Shown piece after piece: positions 1 to 5,403 of a stretch of DNA of 9,052 bases. The stretch covers positions 1-9,052 of the forward strand of contig SLHB01000521.1 in assembly GCA_007136375.1 (NCBI GenBank), read 5' to 3'. The notes beneath the pieces were generated by a model. That model saw only the letters and a program-made list of their open reading frames with translations, searched no databases and had not been told where the DNA came from. Source of the stretch: Candidatus Hydrogenedentota bacterium. GTDB taxonomy: Bacteria; Hydrogenedentota; Hydrogenedentia; Hydrogenedentales; SLHB01. The translations under genes and the position numbers were made by a program. How positions within the stretch are numbered: the stretch's first letter is position 1; each line of letters opens with the position of its first letter.

Positions 1-587
1 ATGGCGGATTCGGGCCCGCGGTTCTTGACCGTCACCCGGATGAGCGTGTCCTCCGGCGCGGCCTTCGCGTACTCGACCACCACATCGAAAAACCGGCTCT
101 CCGCGAACACGCCCGTGTCCGCCAACTCGAACTCGGACTCCAACCGCGGCCGGTGCCGATTCGACGCGGTCAGTTCGTCGTAGGGGAAGGCCTGGTGGGG
201 ATAGCGGTAACGGTAGCGCATATACGCGTGGCTGGGCACGCCGTCTTCATACCAATAGTATTCCTTCACGTCTTCGCCGTGGTTGCCTTCGTGGTTGGTC
301 AAGCCGAAGAGACGCTCCTTCAGGATGGGGTCCTGGCCGTTCCACAGAGCCACGGCGAAACAGAGCCGCTGGTGATTGTCCGACCAGCCGGCCAAGCCGT
401 CCTCGCCCCAGCGATAGGTGTAGGAGCGGGCCGCGTCGTGGGGAAGGTAGGCCCACGGATTCGCGTCCCCGGAGTAATCTTCCCGGACCGTGCCCCACTG
501 GCGCTCGGATAAATAGGGCCCCCAGCGCCGCCAGTGCGCCCGTTTCTGGGCCGCCTCCGCCAGCCGTTGCCGTTCCGGATTGCTCAT
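1..587 (-). CDS. GH63 / MGH1-like glucosidase, N-terminal part (runs off left edge)
   Basis: The minus-strand frame from the ATG at 587 stays open to the window edge, giving the first 195 residues. I recognise the N-terminal signature of bacterial glucosidases related to GH63 mannosyl-oligosaccharide glucosidase and MGH1-like hydrolases: RRWGPYLSERQWGTVREDYS near residues 20-39, YRWGEDGLAGWSD at 58-70, LWNGQDPILKERLFGL at 81-96, then NHEGNHGEDVKEYYWY at 98-113 and ELADTGVFAESRFFDVVVEY at 154-173. Family members are usually about 850-900 residues, with the catalytic (alpha/alpha)6 barrel in the C-terminal half, so the catalytic part lies outside this window. No signal peptide is seen; the protein starts with a charged helix and is probably cytoplasmic. 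The start is supported by AAGGAGG ten bases upstream. It is expected to act on alpha-glucosides, but the substrate cannot be told. The gene is divergent from the RACo gene. Confidence 0.9.
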   Translation of the reverse strand, partial: MSNPERQRLAEAAQKRAHWRRWGPYLSERQWGTVREDYSGDANPWAYLPHDAARSYTYRWGEDGLAGWSDNHQRLCFAVALWNGQDPILKERLFGLTNHEGNHGEDVKEYYWYEDGVPSHAYMRYRYRYPHQAFPYDELTASNRHRPRLESEFELADTGVFAESRFFDVVVEYAKAAPEDTLIRVTVKNRGPESA

Positions 588-597
588 TCCTCGTTTT

Positions 598-604
598 CCT
601 CCTT
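598..604 (-). promoter_or_regulatory. Ribosome binding site of the GH63 gene
   Basis: AAGGAGG on the minus strand ends ten bases before the ATG at 587. It is a near-perfect Shine-Dalgarno match and fixes the start of the GH63-like gene at MSNPERQ rather than any upstream codon. Confidence 0.8.
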
Positions 605-618
605 CCGCTGTTTTCCGC

Positions 619-645
619 CGCCGCGCGGATCTGATCGCCGCGGCG
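619..645. repeat. Imperfect 27-bp palindrome upstream of the GH63 gene
   Basis: Two 13-base arms, CGCCGCGCGGATC and GATCGCCGCGGCG, flank a single central T at 632. They match as an inverted repeat at 11 of 13 positions, with a CG/GC mismatch between the outer 7-bp arm and the inner GATC. It lies 14 bases upstream of the GH63 ribosome binding site. It could be an operator for a dimeric regulator or, if transcribed, a hairpin in the GH63 leader. The inner GATC pairs would have to open into a loop in the RNA form. GC-rich DNA makes chance palindromes more common, so the function is uncertain. Confidence 0.4.
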
Positions 646-677
646 CGCGCCCCGCGCACTCATTCTCTCTTCCGCTT

Positions 678-706
678 TTGCACCCGCCCCCGCGCCCTTC
701 TATAAT
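678..706 (+). promoter_or_regulatory. Candidate sigma-70-type promoter for the RACo-family gene
   Basis: A perfect -10 hexamer TATAAT lies at 701-706, rare in such GC-rich DNA. TTGCAC at 678-683 sits 17 bases upstream and keeps the TTG of the -35 consensus. A transcript would start near 712-714 and carry a leader of about 130 bases before the ATG at 845. I saw no recognisable cobalamin or other riboswitch in that leader. The placement fits the rightward gene. Confidence 0.5.
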
Positions 707-830
707 GATTCGGTAGGGGGCAGTTGCGCCCGAGAAGGCCCTACTCTAGCCCGGATATCCCGCCAACACAAGCGATTCGCGGCAAAAGGCAGACGCGCCC
801 CAACGCTCCTTTCCCGTGAAGGCCTCAACA

Positions 831-845
831 ATGGAACACCGCTAA
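831..845 (+). other. Four-codon mini-ORF overlapping the RACo-family start (TAATG)
   Basis: An ATG at 831 opens a four-codon frame (Met-Glu-His-Arg) whose TAA shares its last base with the ATG at 845. GAAGG at 818-822 sits eight bases before the 831 ATG, whereas the 845 ATG has only a poor ribosome binding site of its own. The arrangement would suit translational coupling, with ribosomes terminating at TAA and restarting at the overlapping ATG. This is inference from layout only. Confidence 0.3.
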
Positions 846-2707
846 TGCCCGCGCCCGACATCGTCATTCGCTTCCACCCTCAGGGCCGCGCCGTCTCCAC
901 GCCGCCCGGCGCGCTGCTCCTTGAAGCGGCCGCGGGCGCCGGCGTCACGCTGAACACACCCTGTGGCGGCCAAGGCACTTGCGGCAAGTGCCGGGTGCGG
1001 ATCATGGAAGGCGCGCCGCCAACGGACGCCGCCGGAAGCGACGCCCTGAGCGCGGCGGAACGGTCGGACGGCTGGCGGCTGGCCTGCCGCAGCGTAGTGA
1101 CGAACAACATGGTGGTGGAGGTCCCCGAGGCCTCCCTCCTGCCCGTGTTCCATCGGATCTTGATGGCCACTGGGGAACACGCGGATGGGGATGCCGAGCG
1201 GCCCTGCCGTAAGATTCACGCGCGGCTCCCCGCGCCCGCCCTTGACGATGATCGGCCAGACACAACACGGCTCGCGGAGGCCGCTGGGCCGTTCTCCGCC
1301 TCCTTGGAGGTCTTGCGCGAGCTGCCAGCACGCTTGCGCGCCTCGGATTTCGCGGGGACGGCGGTCCTCGCGGGAGAGCGGCTCATCGCCTGGGAGCCGG
1401 GCGACACCCGCGGCGCGAACTACGCCGCCGCCTTCGACATCGGAACCACCACCCTCGGCGCGGTGCTGCTAGACCTCCATGGCGGCGGCGAGGCGGCCCG
1501 CGCCTCGCGCATGAACCCGCAGATGTCGTGGGGCGCCGATGTCCTAACGCGGATTCGTCACGCCCAAGAGGGCCCGGAGGCCTTGGAAGCGTTGCGCCGC
1601 GCCATCATCAAGGCGGTCAGCGGCCTTCTCGAAACGCTCTGCGCGGACGCGGATGTCCAGCCGGAGCACATCTATGGCGCCGTGTTCGCTGGCAACACGG
1701 CCATGCAACACCTGCTCCTCGGCATCGATCCCACGGCGCTGGGCCGTGTCCCCTTCGTCCCCGCTCTCGGCGCGGGCGCCGGGGTGGGCGCGGCCGAAGC
1801 GGGAGTCAAGATCCATCCACGCGGACGCGTTCACGTGTTTCCGGTCATCGGCGGATTCGTGGGCGGCGACACGGTGGCCGGGCTGCTCGCCACGGGGCTC
1901 GACGGCGACGCAGGGCCCGTGCTGTTCATCGATATTGGCACCAATGGAGAAATCGTGGCCGCCCACGACGGGAAGCTCTTGGCCGCATCTTGCGCGGCGG
2001 GGCCCGCCTTCGAGGGGGCGCGCATCTCCCAGGGCATGCGGGCGGCGCCGGGCGCTATCGAGAAGGTGTGGACGGAGGATGGCGATGTCCGGCTTTACGT
2101 CATTGGCGGCGGCGCGCCGGCGGGCCTCTGCGGCTCCGGACTCATTGACGCGGCGGCGGAGCTCCTCCGCCTGGGGGTCCTGGCGCCGCAAGGCCTTATC
2201 GTGGACGCCGAAGACGTCCCAGTCAGCGTCCCAGAGGCCATCCGGCGGCGGATCGTTCCAGGGGAAGCGGGCAACGCCTTCGTGCTCTGGGAGGCCAGGA
2301 ATGGCGAAACGGTGGCCGTCACCCAGCGGGACATCCGCGAGCTCCAACTCGCCACGGCGGCGATCCGCGCGGGCATCGGTGTCCTCTTGAAACGGGCCGG
2401 GCTTGCGCCGAAAGACTTGGACCGCATTCTCGTCGCGGGCGGCTTCGGCAACTACATCCGGCGCGGGAACGCCCAACAGATAGGGCTCCTGCCCATGGCC
2501 GTCCCGGGCGAACGCATTGTCTTCGCTGGCAACACCGCCCTAAGCGGCGCGTGCCTGGCCGCGGCGTCCTTGCCCGCCCGGGAAAAGGCTGAAGCCCTGG
2601 CCCGTCAGGCCGTCCATGTGGAGCTGTCCCAGGATCCCGCCTTCCACAACGCCTTCATAGAAGGGATGTTCTTTCCCGAGAACGCCGCCGCGGCCGAGCA
2701 GGCGTAG
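845..2707 (+). CDS. RACo-family corrinoid activation protein (2Fe-2S ferredoxin plus ASKHA ATPase, DUF4445)
   Basis: The 620-residue product has the full architecture of reductive activators of corrinoid proteins (COG3894). Residues about 4-95 form a plant-type 2Fe-2S ferredoxin with ligands C40, C46, C49 and C81 (Cx5Cx2C...C). A linker and middle domain follow to about residue 190. The ASKHA ATPase then carries phosphate loop 1 DIGTTT at 198-203, GNTAMQHL at 283-290, phosphate loop 2 DIGTNGE at 363-369, AAGPAFEG at 384-391, TQRDIRELQLA at 493-503 and GGFGNYI at 533-538. Known relatives use ATP hydrolysis to drive an uphill electron transfer that reduces inactive Co(II) corrinoid to Co(I) in methyltransferase systems. 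The length matches RACo. The C-terminal 4Fe-4S ferredoxin domain typical of methanogen RamA is absent. No signal peptide is seen, so it should be cytoplasmic. No corrinoid protein or methyltransferase lies nearby, so its partner is unknown. Confidence 0.93.
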   Translation: MPAPDIVIRFHPQGRAVSTPPGALLLEAAAGAGVTLNTPCGGQGTCGKCRVRIMEGAPPTDAAGSDALSAAERSDGWRLACRSVVTNNMVVEVPEASLLPVFHRILMATGEHADGDAERPCRKIHARLPAPALDDDRPDTTRLAEAAGPFSASLEVLRELPARLRASDFAGTAVLAGERLIAWEPGDTRGANYAAAFDIGTTTLGAVLLDLHGGGEAARASRMNPQMSWGADVLTRIRHAQEGPEALEALRRAIIKAVSGLLETLCADADVQPEHIYGAVFAGNTAMQHLLLGIDPTALGRVPFVPALGAGAGVGAAEAGVKIHPRGRVHVFPVIGGFVGGDTVAGLLATGLDGDAGPVLFIDIGTNGEIVAAHDGKLLAASCAAGPAFEGARISQGMRAAPGAIEKVWTEDGDVRLYVIGGGAPAGLCGSGLIDAAAELLRLGVLAPQGLIVDAEDVPVSVPEAIRRRIVPGEAGNAFVLWEARNGETVAVTQRDIRELQLATAAIRAGIGVLLKRAGLAPKDLDRILVAGGFGNYIRRGNAQQIGLLPMAVPGERIVFAGNTALSGACLAAASLPAREKAEALARQAVHVELSQDPAFHNAFIEGMFFPENAAAAEQA

Positions 2708-2743
2708 GGCGCGCTCCGCCGCCAAGGCCGGCGCGGCAGGCCC

Positions 2744-4081
2744 CTACACTGTCTCCGGCATGCTGTATTGCTCGCGCCCGGGCGGGTCAATGTGCGCGTT
2801 CGCTTCGCTGTTGTCGAAACGCTCCGTATGGGCGTCGAAGTTCAGCGCCGTGTTGCCCATGCGGTGGGCGATGTTCGCCATGTGCATGGCCACGTTGCTT
2901 GCATGCGTGACGGCGATGTCTCCGGCGGGCCGTTCCCGGGTCCGGACGCACTCAAGGAAGTTCGCGTAGTGCTCCATATCGGGCACAACGCCCGACATCC
3001 GGTCTACCGTCTCCCCATCCTCTTGAATAACCCAGCCGCCGCCGTGGCGCCCAAGATACATGAACCGCTCCGACCCGTAGATTTCGATGCGCGTCGCGTT
3101 CGTGCGCCAATCGGGAAACGCGTCCCCCGCCCGGGTGCTCCCGTCGGTCTTGCGCATGTAGTCCGGGTAGCCCGACAACTCGAAGGTGACAATGTGGTCT
3201 CCGAAATCCCAATCCACCACCTGAACGTCGGGCCGCTCGCTGTCGTCGCCGCCGTGGACATAGCGGCCTGCCATACATCGGACGCTCCGGGGAACGCCCC
3301 GGTCCCCCATGACCATGAAGGCGGCGTCGATCTGATGAATGCCGTCGTCGGCCATGTCCCCGCCGGTGAACTCCCAGAAATGCTTCCAACCGTTGCTGAA
3401 CAGGTTAGCATGGTAAGGCCATGATCGGGTCGTTCGGCCGAGCCACATGTCCCAGCCGCCCTCCACAAAACTGTCCGGCGGATCCTCCGGCTCGTTGAGG
3501 TGAAACGGGCCGCCTGGCAGCAGGTTGTACACCTTCACCAACCCGATGGCGCCGAGATCGCCATTCGCGATGCGCTCGCGGGCGGCGCGCATGTAGGCGG
3601 CGGACCGGTTCTGCGTCCCCAGTTGGACGATACGGCCGTATTTCTCCGCCGCCTCCACCATCTTCCGGCTCTCGAAGATATTGTGCGACGCGGGCTTCTC
3701 GACGTAGACGTCCTTGCCCGCTTGACAGGCCCATACCGTGGGGACGGCGTGCCAATGGTCCGGCGTACCGATGACCACCGCGTCCACGCTGTCATCCGCG
3801 AACACTTCATGCATGTCGTGGACCATTGTGGGCGGCGTGTCTTGCGCATGGGACAGAAACTCCCATGCGCTTTCCATCCGGTCCCGCCGCAGGTCGCAGA
3901 GATAGGCGAGCCGCGCGCCTTCCTCCATGAGCCCGCCGGTAACGCGCGTCCCGCGGTGACCGCAACCGATAAACCCTAGGCTGATCCGATCGTTCGCGCC
4001 GAACACGGAGCGTTTCGCCATTGTCCCAGCAATCATTGCCGCGCCGCTGCTACTCAGAAACTGCCGTCTCGTCATCGCCAT
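2744..4081 (-). CDS. Gfo/Idh/MocA-family oxidoreductase with Tat signal
   Basis: This 445-residue protein is a predicted NAD(P)-dependent sugar or polyol dehydrogenase-type enzyme exported by the Tat pathway. The twin-arginine signal TRRQFLSSSGAAMIAGTMA covers residues 4-22. A Rossmann fold begins with GFIGCGHRG at 36-44 (GxGxxG at 39-44), then TPDHWH at 106-111 and the catalytic-lysine motif EKP at 128-130. The C-terminal domain carries GGDMADDGIHQID at 240-252, with the conserved Asp and His245-249 region, and ends with the ALNFDAHTERF motif at 412-422, common in planctomycete-style members. I chose the ATG at 4081 because GGGAG sits ten bases upstream and the Tat motif follows at once; the ATG at 4075 is nearly as good. 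An upstream ATG at 4129 would put the Tat signal inside the protein and overlap the gene before it. It follows the isochorismatase-like gene by 44 bp, probably in one transcript. The substrate cannot be told. Confidence 0.95.
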   Translation of the reverse strand: MAMTRRQFLSSSGAAMIAGTMAKRSVFGANDRISLGFIGCGHRGTRVTGGLMEEGARLAYLCDLRRDRMESAWEFLSHAQDTPPTMVHDMHEVFADDSVDAVVIGTPDHWHAVPTVWACQAGKDVYVEKPASHNIFESRKMVEAAEKYGRIVQLGTQNRSAAYMRAARERIANGDLGAIGLVKVYNLLPGGPFHLNEPEDPPDSFVEGGWDMWLGRTTRSWPYHANLFSNGWKHFWEFTGGDMADDGIHQIDAAFMVMGDRGVPRSVRCMAGRYVHGGDDSERPDVQVVDWDFGDHIVTFELSGYPDYMRKTDGSTRAGDAFPDWRTNATRIEIYGSERFMYLGRHGGGWVIQEDGETVDRMSGVVPDMEHYANFLECVRTRERPAGDIAVTHASNVAMHMANIAHRMGNTALNFDAHTERFDNSEANAHIDPPGREQYSMPETV

Positions 4082-4125
4082 GTGTCCCTCACTCCCTGTC
4101 GAATGCTGTCTAGAACCCAACACCG

Positions 4126-5031
4126 TCACAGCGCGCCGCCGGCCGCGGAACTCCCGTCTTCGGCGAACTGGAACGGCGGTCCGTCCAGAAAATCCGCCGA
4201 CACCGTGGAGGGCGCCCAGTATTTTTCGATATGCTCAACGACGAGTTCCGTCCCCTCGACGTGGGAGACATACGGGGGCATGCGGGAGTTGTACATGCTG
4301 TCCGTCAGGTCGCGGACCAGAACGGTGTTCTGACCCTGCGTGACCATCTGCCGGATCGAGAAGGGGCGGCCTAGGACGCACATGTTGACGTGCACGCCCA
4401 TGACGAGCACGTTCTCGACACCCCGCTCCCGCATGAGGTAATAAGCCTCGGCGCTATCGGTGACTGCGTCCCCTTCCTCAATGTCGATCTCCGCGATCTG
4501 CCGCGTCCAAGGGCCTCCCTGCTCGCACTGGGGCTCGCAATCGCAGCCGCCGTCGGAGTCGTCGATGGGCAACGCCGGCTCCCGCTCTGGATCCAGGGAC
4601 ATCCACCCCTGGAGCGGGACCTCGGTGTCCACTACCGGCGCCGCCTGGGCGAGCTGACGCTGCGGCGTCCCGTCGTAGTAGTCCATCGTGTCGCTGGGCG
4701 CATGAATGATAAGGACGCCTTGACGGCGCAGTTCATGCAGCAAATCGTTCATGCGCGGCGCCATCTCCGCCACCCGGCGTGTCGCCCCCTCGCACCAATG
4801 GGCGTCCCACATATCGCACACAACAGCGGCCGTCTTGGAGGGATCCCAGCGCACCGGCTCATGGTCCACGCGAACCCCGCCATCCTCCGGCGCCGAGCGG
4901 GACCGGGCCGTGAACGACAGCGCGCTCTCCTCTTCATCCGCGGCCGCCCAACCCGTGGACACCGCGGCCGCCGCGATTCCAACGCACACGATCCGTCCCG
5001 CCAACCCCGTGGCGCCCCTTTGACTCGGCAT
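4126..5031 (-). CDS. Exported isochorismatase-like cysteine hydrolase
   Basis: The 301-residue product begins with a Sec-type signal peptide: basic start, hydrophobic core IVCVGIAAAAVSTGW at about 14-28, and a likely cut after AAA near residue 31. The mature part is an isochorismatase-superfamily fold: VVCDMWDAHW at 70-79 with nucleophile-activating D73, VLIIHAPSDTMDYY at 106-119, then VLVMGVHVNMCVLGRPF at 208-224 with the nucleophile C218, and VRDLTDSMYN at 239-248. The family's usual catalytic lysine before the 'saF' helix is not visible; that stretch reads EGDAVTDSAEAYY (186-198). A long insertion at about 140-180 contains GGCDCEPQC (C163, C165, C169) and is longer than in classic 180-210 residue members. 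The start at 5031 is set by AGGAGG nine bases upstream. It is the first gene of a probable two-gene operon with the Gfo/Idh/MocA gene. Known family reactions hydrolyse enol ethers, amides or carbamoyl groups; the substrate here is unknown. Confidence 0.92.
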   Translation of the reverse strand: MPSQRGATGLAGRIVCVGIAAAAVSTGWAAADEEESALSFTARSRSAPEDGGVRVDHEPVRWDPSKTAAVVCDMWDAHWCEGATRRVAEMAPRMNDLLHELRRQGVLIIHAPSDTMDYYDGTPQRQLAQAAPVVDTEVPLQGWMSLDPEREPALPIDDSDGGCDCEPQCEQGGPWTRQIAEIDIEEGDAVTDSAEAYYLMRERGVENVLVMGVHVNMCVLGRPFSIRQMVTQGQNTVLVRDLTDSMYNSRMPPYVSHVEGTELVVEHIEKYWAPSTVSADFLDGPPFQFAEDGSSAAGGAL

Positions 5032-5040
5032 AATCCGTAT

Positions 5041-5046
5041 CCTCCT
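5041..5046 (-). promoter_or_regulatory. Ribosome binding site of the isochorismatase-like gene
   Basis: AGGAGG on the minus strand lies nine bases before the ATG at 5031. It decides between this start and the in-frame ATG at 5052, which has only a weak G-rich stretch upstream and would itself contain the AGGAGG. Confidence 0.8.
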
Positions 5047-5092
5047 CGGCATCGGCCCCGCGTCTTGCAAGAATCCCGATAGAACCAACCGC

Positions 5093-5121
5093 AGTCTAGG
5101 CGGTTTCCGGGACCATATCAA
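5093..5121 (-). promoter_or_regulatory. Sigma-70-type promoter of the isochorismatase/Gfo-Idh-MocA operon
   Basis: Read on the minus strand, TTGATA (5121-5116, five of six to the -35 consensus) is followed after exactly 17 bases by TAGACT (5098-5093, four of six to the -10 consensus). Transcription would start near 5086 and give a leader of about 55 bases before the ATG at 5031, containing the AGGAGG site. A short inverted repeat GGCGA-TT-TCGCC at 5122-5133 abuts the -35 box and could be an operator half, though it is small. Confidence 0.55.
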
Positions 5122-5208
5122 GGCGATTTCGCCGCTTTCCGGTTGAGCCCGGCGCCGCCCCGCGCGATGGCGCTCTCGACGCGAACTCGCGGCGATTCCG
5201 GGCCTTTC

Positions 5209-5217
5209 TGATACACT
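5209..5217 (+). promoter_or_regulatory. Candidate extended -10 promoter for the GH42-like gene
   Basis: TGATACACT fits the extended -10 pattern TGnTAnnnT, with the hexamer TACACT at 5212-5217. There is no recognisable -35 box 17 bases upstream, as is allowed for extended -10 promoters. A transcript would start near 5224, just before the stem-loop at 5229-5276. The assignment is tentative. Confidence 0.3.
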
Positions 5218-5228
5218 AGCGTTCGTGT

Positions 5229-5276
5229 TTCGCCAGGGCAGGCCGCGCGGCACGGAGGCCTGACGCCACTGGCGAA
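5229..5276 (+). repeat. Stem-loop (nested inverted repeats) in the leader of the GH42-like gene
   Basis: An outer 8-bp stem, TTCGCCAG (5229-5236) with CTGGCGAA (5269-5276), encloses an asymmetric internal loop and an inner 6-bp stem, CAGGCC (5239-5244) with GGCCTG (5257-5262). The apical loop is 12 bases. Fourteen perfectly matched pairs are well above a casual hairpin. No T-run follows on either strand, so it is not a standard intrinsic terminator. It may be a leader structure, mRNA-stabilising element, or a dispersed repeat unit. Confidence 0.5.
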
Positions 5277-5403
5277 GCCTCTTGGGCAGGGCTCTCCCGG
5301 GCGGGCGGCCGTTCGCACCGTAAAGCGAGCGCCCGCGCCGCCAGGACCTTGAGGCCCGCAATACTAGATGAAGTCACCCGCTGCAGTGGAGCACTTAGCA
5401 AGC

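Larger units (their letters stand above)
5032..5403. other. Divergent intergenic region, no gene seen
   Basis: This stretch of about 370 bases separates two divergent genes. It holds the leftward promoter and ribosome binding site of the isochorismatase operon, a short GGCGATTTCGCC inverted repeat beside the -35 box, a candidate extended -10 element facing right at 5209-5217 and a strong stem-loop at 5229-5276. TTTCCGG recurs at 5104-5110 and 5137-5143. No convincing small gene was seen; the open frames here lack ribosome binding sites or continue as shadows of flanking genes. Confidence 0.6.

Noticed and set aside
247..663. A 138-codon minus-strand frame overlapping the GH63 start
   Set aside because: Its product is Arg/Gly-rich low complexity, while a different minus-strand frame in the same place gives a clear GH63-like N terminus with an AAGGAGG site.
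713..844. Cobalamin riboswitch upstream of the corrinoid-related gene
   Set aside because: The leader of about 130 bases is too short for a typical cobalamin riboswitch and I saw no B12-box-like segment or conserved core. Only a weak GGGC/GCCC hairpin near 718-731 was seen.
1544..2476. A 310-codon open frame on the minus strand
   Set aside because: It is antisense to the ASKHA ATPase domain of the RACo-family gene, where every conserved motif reads on the plus strand.
2708..2743. Possible bidirectional terminator between the convergent genes
   Set aside because: CGCCG (2717-2721) can pair with CGGCG (2729-2733) around a seven-base loop, but the stem is short and no T-run follows on either strand. 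Some termination signal is expected between convergent genes, yet this one is not convincing.
5032..5361. N-terminal extension of the isochorismatase-like gene back to an ATG at 5361
   Set aside because: The frame stays open, but the added sequence is Arg-rich, covers the promoter and stem-loop, and would bury the signal peptide. The AGGAGG before 5031 gives a much better start.
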